NCBI GenBank assembly: GCA_023382535.1
Contig: JAHDWA010000026.1
Location: forward strand, 1-64,000
Reading direction: 5' to 3'
Source: Anaerolineae bacterium
GTDB lineage: Bacteria > Chloroflexota > Anaerolineae > 4572-78 > J111
DNA: 64,000 nt
Within the stretch, counting starts at the first letter, position 1. Each line of letters opens with the position of its first letter. Both the position numbers and the translations under genes were made by a program. Of the stretch, positions 17,486-26,865 are shown in pieces. The notes under the pieces are model-generated. The model was given only the letters and a program-made list of their open reading frames with translations. It had not been told where the DNA came from and made no database searches.

Positions 17486-17881
17486 ATGCAAACTAATTCT
17501 ATTATAACACAAAACCACCGGATTAGTACAGCTATTGCATCCATTGGTCAGGCCGCCCAAGCTCCCTTGGGTGCAGGTCTCGCCACCTTCCACCGCTCTC
17601 AAGATTGCCAGCTCTGCAATGTCCAAAACCTCGAACAAAGAAAGTCTAAGCGCCAAAGTAGCAGGCGCAGCCACAAAATCAGCAAAAATACCGTCCATGC
17701 CAACACCGTTCTAAGCGAAGTCAGCTTCATTAGCGCCGAAAAGCAGGTCGCCAAGAGCACCGAAGCTGCCGTCGAACCGGACAGCCTAGTCAACCGCACG
17801 GCTAAAGATACCGGATCGCCCTCGATTCTGTTCAACTCTACCAATCAATTTCGCGACGTGCTGGAGGTGACCAATGTTTAG
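17486..17881 (+). CDS. Hypothetical protein, Ser/Thr/Lys-rich, 131 aa
   Basis: No family recognised. A good SD (AAGAGGT) lies 6 nt before the ATG and a perfect consensus promoter upstream, so expression is likely. The sequence is polar with a central basic patch (EQRKSKRQSSRRSHK) and a CQLC motif, which suggests a disordered nucleic-acid-binding or structural peptide. The 3' end overlaps the next small gene by 8 nt. Confidence 0.5.
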   Translation: MQTNSIITQNHRISTAIASIGQAAQAPLGAGLATFHRSQDCQLCNVQNLEQRKSKRQSSRRSHKISKNTVHANTVLSEVSFISAEKQVAKSTEAAVEPDSLVNRTAKDTGSPSILFNSTNQFRDVLEVTNV

Positions 17882-18104
17882 CCAATGTGATGCCTGGCCT
17901 ACCGCTCTCAGTTCCCGCCTGGAGCAATGCTCTCGCCCTGCCCAATACAGCCTTACTATTGAAGCCTACGGTGAGGTTTATATTGTTTATCGTTGCCAGC
18001 CCTGCCGGGATGAATTGGTAACAAAAGCGGAAAGCGATGGGATTGAAATTCTGGACGAGACGCCATTACCTCTGTGCGACCTCGTAATCACCGGGAAAAG
18101 GTAA
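17874..18104 (+). CDS. Small zinc-ribbon-like hypothetical protein, 76 aa
   Basis: Overlaps the previous gene by 8 nt, implying coupling. CSRPAQY at residue ~19 and CQPCRDEL at ~42 could form a four-Cys or Cys-rich metal site around a central strand (LTIEAYGEVYIVYRC). Such mini-ribbons are frequent in phage and mobile elements. No function assigned. The next 242 nt before cas10d show no gene. Confidence 0.5.
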   Translation: MFSQCDAWPTALSSRLEQCSRPAQYSLTIEAYGEVYIVYRCQPCRDELVTKAESDGIEILDETPLPLCDLVITGKR

Positions 18105-18346
18105 AGTCTCGACCTTTGCTTACATGAGAGAGCAAAAGAAACTCACTGGTCCGGCAGTGAATCCTTGGTAGAGAAATTCAATGGCGCTCGTCTGGAGAAT
18201 CAAATTGCTAAATCTTAGAACAGGCAAAGATTCTTTTGGGAGTAGAAAGTCGCATTGAAATGGGAGATAAATGGACAAGATAACCGAAAAGGTTAAATCG
18301 TCATAAATGTAACAAATTTATATCCTACAGTGTTCTCAAGGCATAG

Positions 18347-20590
18347 ATGGCACTTGATCAAAAAACACAAATCCTAATCAGCTGGTGCGCGACTTCACAT
18401 GAAGTAGCTGACGTTGTCTTTCCGGGGCTGATCGTAAGCAACCCAGAAACAGATGATGATATCTGGCGCGATCTGCTTGAAACGATAGCTGCGCCACGAT
18501 TGATGCGGATGTTATCAATGGTGCGTTCAGGGCGTTTGCGTGGCTTAACACCCACAAGGCTAGACATGAGCCGCTTAACCTTTGATAACAGTCAGGCTCG
18601 TTGGAATGGTCAACCTATTGGGAAGCGGCACACCTATTATAAAACCCTACTGCCCTACGAAGCCCAGGCTCGTGCGGCGTATAACATTTTTCTTGATCGC
18701 TTCATTAACTTTGTTGGAAAGCAATATAAGGCTGTGGTACTACAAGAGAGCGACTTGGCTTTGGAACTATTTGTGCCTGGCCAAGGTTTTGAATTGGAAA
18801 GCATTTGGCAAACTTTTGTGAAAGCTGCTTTTTCAACCGAGGCCCTGAAACGCTATTTTGCTCCTCTGGTCAATACAATCAAGATGACGGATAACGGATT
18901 CAGCGCGCTAGGAGTGCCCATTGTTAGTAAAGAGCAGGCTAAATTTTTGGCTGCATTTTACCTGGTAAATTTAAGAAGTCTCCAAAAAGGCGATGCCAAA
19001 CGACAAAGAGAAATAAGGGAAGAACAACAGAAATTAGCCCAAGCCCCTGAAGATCGAGAACGAATTGAGAAGAAAATAGCCAAAATCGAGAGTGAACTGC
19101 AATCTCGACTGGCACGTTATGAACCCCTCTACCAACGTGTTGAAGAGCTGAGAGAAAAATACCCTCGTTGGATGCATGAGGTTGACTTCATCGCTAATTC
19201 AGCTTTTACCCCTACCGCCGGTATCCAAATCTCAAAGGCAACAGCAAAAATTGCCAAGTGCATCGCTCAATTGGAGGATCTTGTTAATCCCAACTTATAT
19301 CAAATCCCGCCGCTGCTAACTTCAGAAATGGCCCAAGGTGTGGTTCGAAGAGGAGGCGATGATAACACCAAGATTTGCTATGGCTGTGGACGACAATTAG
19401 ATAAAAAAGAGCCAGTTTATCCAGTTAGCAAATTCATTTTTGAAAGCCCCGCGCAGCGCTTGCAATCAGGTGGGAGTCAAACTCAGCCTAACGTGTGTGG
19501 AGTTTGCGCGGCAATTTCTTTTGTATCGCCTATTAAATTGGGGGGAGGGCGAGTGATTGTGCGGATGAGAGAAGCTGTCCAAGATAAAGCAATCCGCAAA
19601 AAACAACCAGAGCCCAGCCAGGCAAGATACTTAATTGATGAACAGTTACGCATGTTAGTCTTGGGCGAAATGAATCTGGTAGCTGGTAAGTATGTAATTT
19701 TGAAGGCTGATGAGAAAATCGCAGGTGAACTTGTTTCCGACAGGCTGGGTAGGTTGCAGTATGCCCTTTACAAGGTGGGTGCCTTGTTTGAGCCAGAGGT
19801 TTTTGAAGCGTATGAAGTGGAGGCGTTCATCGACACGGAAGTTACGTTAGTGAGTCGCCACTTGGTGTGGCTCAATTGGTTAAACACCGTCTTTGAGTTT
19901 CGGAACTGTTTTGATTGTTTGTTGGTGCAACAGGGTAATAAGTCTCAATTTGCGGCTTTTGGGCGAGCCGTTCGTTATGTGCAAAAAGAAGAGGTATTAT
20001 TTGCCATTTATGAATTATTAAAAGCGGAGCTGATTAACTTACCCCCCGACATGGTCAAAACTAATCAATTAGAACAATTACGAAAGGAACACATAAGGTG
20101 GCTAAAAATGGATGGTAAAAACCAGGCACAATTTTATGAAGATGTGGCTGCCATGACTGGGCTACTTTATGCCTTTTGTAGCTATGTTCGGGGCGAAGTT
20201 AGGAAGGCGGGTGGCAACGAGCGCATTGAAGTTAGCAAAGTGATCGAACGCAGCGACGACCCCTATCGGTTTGATTACACCGTTGCCAATAATACGCGCC
20301 GGGAATTGGCAACCTTATATCGCCAATCGGATATGTATTTTAGTTATGACCGACTCAAATTGCTGTTAGCCACAATAGGAGTTGACGTCAGCCAGCGTGA
20401 GGCAGTCGATGAAAAAGAGCAATTGACGTTACGGTTGTACTTTGATGATGTGGTTAGCGCCTACGCTTATTTATGCAAGGAACGTTACAAAACTACCAAA
20501 GAGCAACGCGATTTCACCTATGCTTTGAAGTTGAGCCTATACGCTCGTTTTCCTGATCTAATTACATCCGACAGGGGAAAAGGAAAATAA
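18347..20590 (+). CDS. cas10d: Type I-D-like CRISPR large subunit Cas10d/Csc3 lacking an HD domain
   Basis: 747-residue large subunit placed directly before csc2 (2-nt gap). A zinc-ribbon (CYGCG near residue 344, CGVC near 384) is typical of Cas10d. A long Glu/Lys/Gln-rich coiled coil spans ~215-275. I see no N-terminal HD nuclease motif and no GGDD polymerase site; the HD domain is instead a separate gene in the operon. In the effector it should cap the complex and help recognise target DNA. The weak SD (CAAGG) suggests low expression or an internal alternative start. The identity rests mostly on operon context plus the zinc-ribbon. Confidence 0.7.
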   Translation: MALDQKTQILISWCATSHEVADVVFPGLIVSNPETDDDIWRDLLETIAAPRLMRMLSMVRSGRLRGLTPTRLDMSRLTFDNSQARWNGQPIGKRHTYYKTLLPYEAQARAAYNIFLDRFINFVGKQYKAVVLQESDLALELFVPGQGFELESIWQTFVKAAFSTEALKRYFAPLVNTIKMTDNGFSALGVPIVSKEQAKFLAAFYLVNLRSLQKGDAKRQREIREEQQKLAQAPEDRERIEKKIAKIESELQSRLARYEPLYQRVEELREKYPRWMHEVDFIANSAFTPTAGIQISKATAKIAKCIAQLEDLVNPNLYQIPPLLTSEMAQGVVRRGGDDNTKICYGCGRQLDKKEPVYPVSKFIFESPAQRLQSGGSQTQPNVCGVCAAISFVSPIKLGGGRVIVRMREAVQDKAIRKKQPEPSQARYLIDEQLRMLVLGEMNLVAGKYVILKADEKIAGELVSDRLGRLQYALYKVGALFEPEVFEAYEVEAFIDTEVTLVSRHLVWLNWLNTVFEFRNCFDCLLVQQGNKSQFAAFGRAVRYVQKEEVLFAIYELLKAELINLPPDMVKTNQLEQLRKEHIRWLKMDGKNQAQFYEDVAAMTGLLYAFCSYVRGEVRKAGGNERIEVSKVIERSDDPYRFDYTVANNTRRELATLYRQSDMYFSYDRLKLLLATIGVDVSQREAVDEKEQLTLRLYFDDVVSAYAYLCKERYKTTKEQRDFTYALKLSLYARFPDLITSDRGKGK

Positions 20591-20592
20591 TC

Positions 20593-21564
20593 ATGGCTGC
20601 TATTCAAACTAACACGGGTTTACCCCAGTCCATAGGGCGCCGCTGGCATTTTGATATTTATGCTGTTCTGGAAGGGGCGCAAGAACTTTACTTCGGTCAC
20701 GAAACGCAGGTTAACCTGAACCTGGTAGAGATTGTCAGTATTGACAAGGGCGACCCTGATGACGAAGGACAGGTTATTGAAAAGTGTTATCTCTCTCCCA
20801 CTAAACGAAGGGGAGTTGAACGGCGCACCCTCATCTGGTCGCCGCTGGCCGATGGACGTTTATTGGGCGATAAATTGGGCTGCGGCATTCCCCACACATG
20901 TGCTCAACCTCACTGTCCAATTTGTGCCGTGTATGGCGGTATGATTACCAGCGAGGTCGAAGTCGGCGATGCTGTACCTAATGATGGCAATGGCAAGCGC
21001 AAAGCCATCACTTACATTGGTCGACTGGTGCACGGCGGCGGAGTAGCCGTGCAAGCGATTGAGCCAAGCGAGAAACAGCGAGCCCTGTACCCCTCGATGA
21101 TTCATAAAGAACTCGGTGCTGCGCCGACGCCAACCCCCTTCAAGAAGCAATACAACGAACCGGCGCTGCTCTACCCGGTCTACAATCACGTCATGAGTGT
21201 GAGTGAAGCCGAGTTCGCAGCTGTAGCTTACGCGTTTCTGGAGTCGCTGGCACGACTGGGGGCGGGTAACCCCAAGGGGTTACGCCTGTACGAGACTGAC
21301 CTGCTTGGCAAACAGCAGCCCCTCCTTGTTTTTGACCAGTATTTAACTCCTTGGGGCAAGCGTCCGATTGTCTCACCGGCCTTGACCAGTAAAAATGAGG
21401 CGATTGAGCAGTTCTGTTCAGCCGCTCTCAGCGTGCATGGTCAGACCATAGATCAAGACAGCTATACCCAAGCCGATGGACTCTTTAAACGCTGGTTAGG
21501 AGAGGCTGCGTTGATGGAATTACAAAACTATGCGTTGGCTTTTACGATCAAGAATTTAACTTAA
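20593..21564 (+). CDS. csc2: CRISPR backbone subunit Cas7 (Csc2-like)
   Basis: 323 residues, the usual size of Csc2. The RRM-like N-terminal part (WHFDIYAVLEGAQELYFGHE) is followed by a Cys cluster (CGIPHTCAQPHCPICAVYGG, residues ~97-116), as in Csc2-type thumb/zinc insertions. As Cas7 it polymerises along the crRNA. Starts 2 nt after cas10d and ends 11 nt before csc1, whose SD lies in the gap. A divergent Cas7 of another type I or IV system is the alternative; no DinG or csf partners are present. Confidence 0.75.
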   Translation: MAAIQTNTGLPQSIGRRWHFDIYAVLEGAQELYFGHETQVNLNLVEIVSIDKGDPDDEGQVIEKCYLSPTKRRGVERRTLIWSPLADGRLLGDKLGCGIPHTCAQPHCPICAVYGGMITSEVEVGDAVPNDGNGKRKAITYIGRLVHGGGVAVQAIEPSEKQRALYPSMIHKELGAAPTPTPFKKQYNEPALLYPVYNHVMSVSEAEFAAVAYAFLESLARLGAGNPKGLRLYETDLLGKQQPLLVFDQYLTPWGKRPIVSPALTSKNEAIEQFCSAALSVHGQTIDQDSYTQADGLFKRWLGEAALMELQNYALAFTIKNLT

Positions 21565-21575
21565 AGGAGTTGGTT

Positions 21576-22352
21576 ATGTACGGCCTTTGGCTAGACATTC
21601 GCCCCACAGGGGGCTTAACCTTTCGGCGGATGCCCAGCGCGATTTTGCATATTAGCACCTATCCATTCGTGCCGCCCACCACCTTATCGGGTTGGCTGCG
21701 CCGCCTGCTATTATTGAGCGCTGGGCATTATCTTGAAATTGCGATCAAAAAGCCGCGCTACTTTGCTCTATCACCTGATTATCATGTTTTAGGGGCGTAT
21801 CCTGTTCCCGACCCGCGCAGCAGTTATCGTATCCATATCACCAAACGCCAGGGGGTGCGCTTTGTTAACCATAATGCCTTTTCACGGGTAATACACCAGG
21901 CTAATATCAAAGGGATTTATCAACTGCACAGTTGGGAGTATTTAGTCGTCAACCAACTGCGCGGCTATGTGTTACATGAAGAGGCCGAAGCGTTGGAACT
22001 ATTACGTCAGGTTAAGAACTATGGCTGCAAATTGGGCAAGGAGGGCTTCGCCTACCTGGAAAATGTGTCAGATATTAGAACACTGGAGAAGGTCAAAGTC
22101 AAAGCTAACCCAGATGTGTTGACGCCTGGGCGTGATCTGATTGGTCAGCCGGCTGACATCTATACCTTGTATCGTTATCAGTTCAAAGTATCTGGCCGCT
22201 TCAAGACTGATTTACGCAAGCCTAAATCTAGCAAGATTGCCGGTTTTGTGCCTCTACAAGCCGGTTGGCCGGCTGAGGCCGTTGAGCTTGACTACTACAC
22301 TGATGGCGAGGTTTACCTGCCGGCGTCCTGGATAGAGATTCTCAATGGGTAA
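21576..22352 (+). CDS. csc1: CRISPR subunit Cas5 (Csc1-like)
   Basis: 258 residues from the ATG at 21576, with SD AAGGAG 6 nt upstream; a TTG two codons earlier is less likely. The N-terminus (YGLWLDIRPTGGLTFRR then YPFVPPTTLSGWLRRLL) has the Cas5-type RRM and the PPTTLSG loop seen in Csc1 proteins. It should cap the 5' handle of the crRNA. The stop overlaps the start of the HD gene. Confidence 0.75.
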   Translation: MYGLWLDIRPTGGLTFRRMPSAILHISTYPFVPPTTLSGWLRRLLLLSAGHYLEIAIKKPRYFALSPDYHVLGAYPVPDPRSSYRIHITKRQGVRFVNHNAFSRVIHQANIKGIYQLHSWEYLVVNQLRGYVLHEEAEALELLRQVKNYGCKLGKEGFAYLENVSDIRTLEKVKVKANPDVLTPGRDLIGQPADIYTLYRYQFKVSGRFKTDLRKPKSSKIAGFVPLQAGWPAEAVELDYYTDGEVYLPASWIEILNG

Positions 22353-23133
22353 TCAAAGGCGTATTGACGTGGGCCGTATAAGCTTCCGGGAAAATCGTTG
22401 GTTAGTGCAGCCCCTGGCGAACCACGTGGGGAATGTCATCAAACTTACGGAGTGGTGGGACAATAAGCGCGCTTTTCCGGGTAACATACCCAACCTGAGC
22501 CAGACTCGGGAAAGAGTTATCCAGGCGGCTGAAATTCACGATGTGGCCAAACCGGCTAAGTTTCGGTTGGGATACGAGCAGAATCATTTCACCAGAAAAT
22601 GGACTTGGACCTACTCCTTCGCCAGACACCGTTTTGAGGCGTTTCATGCCGACCCCTACGCTCAAGCATTGGCTCAGTTGCATCACGAATACTCGGTGGC
22701 AGGTATTATGAAAAATGTCGCCCAACTCAAACTTCATTCGGCTACAAAGGCATTTGCAGATAATCTACCGCTGGATCTGTACGCCCTGGAAATGTGTGAT
22801 CAAATAGAGGCTACCCTGACTTGCACAGTTTTGGGTGATGAGGACCCTGAGGCACGAGTCTTTATGGATTTTCAGTTTAATCCAAAGCCTATCACCAACT
22901 TAACCTATCAGCTAGACCCATTTGTGTTTTCACAGGAGCCTGTTCGTTTCAGTGTTGAGTATATCGAATTGGCGCCGCCAATTGAGCTGCGTCAAACGGT
23001 AGAGCAGGCCAAAGATGATGACAAACGGCAAGCTGCGCTGCGCGACATACAGGATTGGCTCTTGAAGGAACTTCATAGTAACCCGCCGCCCCCGGTTCAA
23101 CGGAAAGAGGTCACGCTATGCCCATGGATATAA
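22345..23133 (+). CDS. cas3'': Free-standing HD nuclease Cas3''
   Basis: 262-residue HD-superfamily protein. The motif I His-Asp is in AAEIHDVAKP (~65), a second His cluster in LHHEYSVAG (~112-114), and the closing Asp in ALEMCDQIEATL (~151), all in Cas3 HD order. It should degrade the displaced strand after R-loop formation. It overlaps csc1 by 8 nt and cas3' by 16 nt. In standard type I-D the HD domain is fused to Cas10d; here it is separate, which is unusual. Confidence 0.75.
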   Translation: MGNQRRIDVGRISFRENRWLVQPLANHVGNVIKLTEWWDNKRAFPGNIPNLSQTRERVIQAAEIHDVAKPAKFRLGYEQNHFTRKWTWTYSFARHRFEAFHADPYAQALAQLHHEYSVAGIMKNVAQLKLHSATKAFADNLPLDLYALEMCDQIEATLTCTVLGDEDPEARVFMDFQFNPKPITNLTYQLDPFVFSQEPVRFSVEYIELAPPIELRQTVEQAKDDDKRQAALRDIQDWLLKELHSNPPPPVQRKEVTLCPWI

Positions 23134-25055
23134 CTCAAGCCTATCAACAGATGGTTGGATTTAACATCCCTAACCCAATGCAGCGCCAAGTTTGGGATTA
23201 TATCCACAATAACCAGACATGGGGTGTTGGCTTGTTGCTCAAAGCACCAACGGGCAGCGGCAAAACTGAAGCTGTAAGCATCCCTGTCCTGGCCGGCGAT
23301 GAGTTAAACAAGCGCCGTTTAATTATGGTGTATCCCACGCGCAGTTTGGTAGATGACCAAATTAAGCGGTTTCGGCGGATGATACTAGCGTGGTCGAAAC
23401 AAACCAAACAAACTTTGACTTTAGTCGTGGATACAGGCGCACAGTCAATCCGGTATTGTTGGCGAAACGGTGAATTATTGCCCGCGTCCGGCAACATGCG
23501 TCGCCATCTTTATCAAGGCGATGTGATTATCACCACGCTGGACAAATTTTTATACCGTTTCTTCGGTTTTGGCGAGCCGGGTAAATCTTACATCTACCCC
23601 CTGCGAATTCACTATGGGGCCAAGAAAATGCTCGTTTGTTTTGACGAAGCTCACACTTACGATGACATAGCTTTTACAAATTTCACCCGGCTGGTCAAAA
23701 CGATGTATGAAAAAGGGCTGGATGTGGTTCTGATGACGGCTACCATGCCCGAAAGTTTAGAAAATGAATTTAACTATCTGGACAAGATAGATTTTACCAC
23801 CGGTCAAAATCGGCAAAGTCTGGCAGAGTTCACCCGCCGCCAATTTTCAGGACGCCAATATCCCGAAAAGAAACTTATCTATATTCCTACTTCTACTGAG
23901 CCTCAAGAAGATGAGCCAGCCCAAGACGATGATCGGTATTACTCAGAAGAAACAGTGCCTCGCGCGCGCGGAGCAATATCGCCGGCTATTATTGAGATAA
24001 TTAACCAGGCTAAAAAGTATTACGCCCCCGGTAAACGCTTGATTGTCACGGTTGAGCGGGTCAAAGATGCGGTTGAAGTTTACAGACAACTTAGCTTAAC
24101 TTCACCCCAAGGCGAAGTTTGGCTCTATCACGGACGTTTAACCAGTGACTGGCGCAGGGCAGTTTACCGAGAGATTTCGCAGAGGGATGATAAGAATGAA
24201 GGTTACGTATTAATCAGTACTAGCGCCATTGAAGTTGGCTGTGATTTGAATGTTCACATCCTCATCACCCAACTGTGCGATCCCGAGCGACTCATCCAAC
24301 GGGCCGGCCGCTGCAATCGCAAACACGAGATAGCGGACGCAGAAATTATCGTTGTAGGCGCCACCATTCCAGAATGGATGACCAGCTTTACCAACACAAA
24401 AGATTTGAACAATTACATTAAGGAGCTCAAAAAACAACATGGACGCTATTTGGATGTTGAAGCGCTAATCAATTGTATCCGCACCCAAACTAACTCCGAC
24501 TACCGCATTGAAATGATGTTCTCCATGCTTTATGAGTATGTTTATGAAGCCAAACTGGAAAACAAGCCTTTGCATGACAAAGGACTACTGTTCACCCGAA
24601 GTTGGGAACCGACGATTACTCTGTGTACGGGCGAGGATCCGAAAGGTCGTCTGCTCAATGCCGTTGAAGTGCCGGTAAGCCGGTGTGTGGGGCGAAAAGA
24701 CGACAATATTTCTGGGGAATTTAGCCTACAAAAATATACTTTCAATCGGCGTGATCGTAAACCTGAATGGGATGTAGTTGGTTCGTGGGAATGTGCTTAT
24801 GCCATTGACTTAGTAGCAGTTCAGCAAGAGTCATATAGTGATTTTGATAAAAAAATTGGCTATGTTGATTTACCAAAACTGTTCAATCAAAGCTACCTCA
24901 GTGGCAATCGGCGAGTTCTGGTGAGAGAGGATGATAATGGTACCAGCCGGGTCTGGTACCTGGATAAAGCGAGAGGAAACATAGTGTCAATGTTGGCTGA
25001 AGAATTACTGACCGAGAATGACGCTGAAGGCGATACCATAGAGGTTGACGAATAA
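23118..25055 (+). CDS. cas3': CRISPR helicase Cas3'
   Basis: 645-residue superfamily 2 helicase: Walker A KAPTGSGKTEAV (~43), motif Ia PTRSLVDDQ, DEAH box CFDEAHTYDD (~175), motif III MTATMP, and motif VI QRAGRCNRK (~394). No HD domain is fused, in line with the separate Cas3''. It should be recruited to the target-bound Cascade and unwind DNA for the HD nuclease. Confidence 0.88.
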   Translation: MPMDITQAYQQMVGFNIPNPMQRQVWDYIHNNQTWGVGLLLKAPTGSGKTEAVSIPVLAGDELNKRRLIMVYPTRSLVDDQIKRFRRMILAWSKQTKQTLTLVVDTGAQSIRYCWRNGELLPASGNMRRHLYQGDVIITTLDKFLYRFFGFGEPGKSYIYPLRIHYGAKKMLVCFDEAHTYDDIAFTNFTRLVKTMYEKGLDVVLMTATMPESLENEFNYLDKIDFTTGQNRQSLAEFTRRQFSGRQYPEKKLIYIPTSTEPQEDEPAQDDDRYYSEETVPRARGAISPAIIEIINQAKKYYAPGKRLIVTVERVKDAVEVYRQLSLTSPQGEVWLYHGRLTSDWRRAVYREISQRDDKNEGYVLISTSAIEVGCDLNVHILITQLCDPERLIQRAGRCNRKHEIADAEIIVVGATIPEWMTSFTNTKDLNNYIKELKKQHGRYLDVEALINCIRTQTNSDYRIEMMFSMLYEYVYEAKLENKPLHDKGLLFTRSWEPTITLCTGEDPKGRLLNAVEVPVSRCVGRKDDNISGEFSLQKYTFNRRDRKPEWDVVGSWECAYAIDLVAVQQESYSDFDKKIGYVDLPKLFNQSYLSGNRRVLVREDDNGTSRVWYLDKARGNIVSMLAEELLTENDAEGDTIEVDE

Positions 25056-25195
25056 ATCGATCTACGTTCTCTGGGCGTTCTTCAATGTGTCCCGTACGTG
25101 GCATGATGTGATAACCATTCGATAAGAAAGAGTGTGGAAGTAGATCATCTGACTGCTTAAGCTGTGCATGACTCGATCATAAGGAGACCAAAATT

Positions 25196-26083
25196 GTGAA
25201 CTTGCCCAACCCTACCCTCTACTCCACTGTTGTCAAACTCATTGTGATGGATGATGGACTCATTCCCGCTACCCAAGGCCGATTGGCGCACGCGGCGTTT
25301 CTTGATCTCATTAGGGCAGTGGATCCAGCATTGGCAGAGACGCTGCATACGAAAAATCAGCGCAGGCCGTTCACGGTATCGCCATTGCAAGGGCTAGGCC
25401 AGGCACGGAATGGACAAATCCAAGTTAAGTCGGGACAGGAGGTGTGGCTGCGCTTCACTTTACTGGGGAGTGAGCTGTTTACTAGCTTTATGCGCTTCCT
25501 CTTGCCTTCTTCCTCCAATGGGAGCGCAAGTGGAGTTGAGATTCGCCTAGGTGAACTTGGGTTCGCGATCGGCGAAGTGTTGACTACGCCGGGCAGCCAT
25601 TTGTGGGCGGGTTACACCAGCTTGAGTGAGTTATGCCAGTGTTGGCAGAAGGGGTTATTAGCCGAGTCAGCCTGGCAGATTGGTCTGGAGTTGGCCAGTC
25701 CGACGGTATTCAGCCGGGGCAGCCGGAATGATCGGGGTAAACAGATGGATCCCTTTCCGTCGCCGGCGATGCTTTTTGGCAGTCTGGCAGCGGCCTGGAA
25801 TGAACACTTGCCCATATCGCTCGATAAACGGGCGATCCGAGCCTATGCGGAGGAGACAGTGGTGGTGGGCTTGTACCACCTGGAATCGCGCGTGTTTCGT
25901 TATTGGGGCCAGCCCCAAATCGGCGCAACCGGCGTCATCACCTATCTGCTCCAGGATCGGCAAAACCGGGAATTGGGGCGCGTGCTGAATCTGCTGGCTG
26001 ACTTTGCCTTTTACAGTGGTGTGGGCTACAAAACGACGATGGGCATGGGGCAGGTGCGGCGGTTAAGGCAGGGAGAATGGTGA
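25196..26083 (+). CDS. cas6: CRISPR pre-crRNA endoribonuclease Cas6
   Basis: 295 residues starting at GTG 25196, SD AAGGAG upstream. The two RRM-like halves end in the Gly-rich loop GVGYKTTMGMGQVRR, the hallmark of Cas6. A His in RLAHAAFLDL (~27-30) is in the place of the usual catalytic residue. It should cut the repeat 8 nt before its end, leaving the ATTGAAAC-type handle seen in the downstream repeats. It lies 140 nt after cas3'. Confidence 0.85.
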   Translation: MNLPNPTLYSTVVKLIVMDDGLIPATQGRLAHAAFLDLIRAVDPALAETLHTKNQRRPFTVSPLQGLGQARNGQIQVKSGQEVWLRFTLLGSELFTSFMRFLLPSSSNGSASGVEIRLGELGFAIGEVLTTPGSHLWAGYTSLSELCQCWQKGLLAESAWQIGLELASPTVFSRGSRNDRGKQMDPFPSPAMLFGSLAAAWNEHLPISLDKRAIRAYAEETVVVGLYHLESRVFRYWGQPQIGATGVITYLLQDRQNRELGRVLNLLADFAFYSGVGYKTTMGMGQVRRLRQGEW

Positions 26084-26243
26084 ATTGGGAACTGCGAATA
26101 GTGAATGGTAATAGAAGATGTGACGCTTTACGTTCTACACTCCGCGCTCTACGAGGAAGGAGGGGAAATAATCTAAAATTGATAGGTGGTTGAAACAGTG
26201 GGCACTGACCGAATTAATGCTAACCCAAAAGGAGGCTACCTGG

Positions 26244-26338
26244 GGAATCTCGAATGAGAGATTGAAACGCGCCATTGCCTCATCACCCGGACATCCGTAT
26301 CTAACGGAGGCCAGGAATCTCGACTAAGAGATTGAAAC
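26244..26338 (+). CRISPR. Degenerate two-repeat CRISPR mini-array (one spacer)
   Basis: Two copies of a 25-nt core (26244-26268 and 26314-26338) begin GGAATCTCGA and end GAGATTGAAAC. They differ at two positions and are spaced 70 nt apart. Each contains AATCTC/GAGATT arms and the ATTGAAAC 3' handle typical of such arrays. A 36-nt repeat with a 34-nt spacer fits the 70-nt period, but the first ~11 nt of the two units have diverged. It lies 160 nt after cas6. No further repeats are seen. Confidence 0.65.
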
Positions 26339-26654
26339 TGACCAGAAAAGAGGTCGAGAAGGACATATAAGGTTAGTAAAAAGAAGTGGCGCAAACGTAA
26401 CAATAGAAAAAGGTTGAGACAAGCAGAGTTGGGCGAGATAGGGGCGGAATGCATTTCGGGGATGATACAGAAGGCGCAGCCATTGAACAGGTGGAGCAAA
26501 GATAGTTTAGGTGAAATATAGCGAATAAATCGCAGTCAGAAAATGAGACAGGAACAGCAAGCGAGCCTGTCGGGGAAGGCTCCGGAAGAGTGAGATAAGT
26601 TAGCCAAAGCCGCTGGTCGCTAATACCCAGCTGTCCGTTCAAGTACCATATTTC

Positions 26655-26728
26655 TTACCGCAGAGAACGCCGAAGACGTTGAGATTTTAACAAGAAAACT
26701 TCTGCGATCGCCGCGTACTCTGCGGTAA
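26655..26728. repeat. Small palindromic repeat (MITE-like)
   Basis: TTACCGCAGAG and CTCTGCGGTAA (11-bp perfect inverted arms) enclose about 52 nt. This looks like the short dispersed CTCTGCGG-type repeats found between genes in many bacteria. Otherwise 26339-26829 holds no gene I can support. Confidence 0.5.
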
Positions 26729-26829
26729 ATGATGGTCTTTGGAAAGGTAATTGGTATAAACTGAGGGTTTGTGTTAAATCCTGACCTAAATTCCAAGAGA
26801 ACTTTACCCAAATTCGCGCTCATAAACGC

Positions 26830-26858
26830 TTGACAAACTTATAAAATAACACTATACT
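26830..26858 (+). promoter_or_regulatory. Promoter of the giant surface-protein gene
   Basis: TTGACA, 17 nt and TATACT, a near-consensus sigma-70-type promoter. It implies a 5' leader of about 390 nt before the ATG at 27257. Confidence 0.65.
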
Positions 26859-26865
26859 TAGTGAA

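Noticed and set aside
18347..26083. Classification as type IV CRISPR
   Set aside because: No DinG helicase or Csf-type genes; there is a Cas3 helicase, an HD nuclease and a Cas10d-like large subunit.
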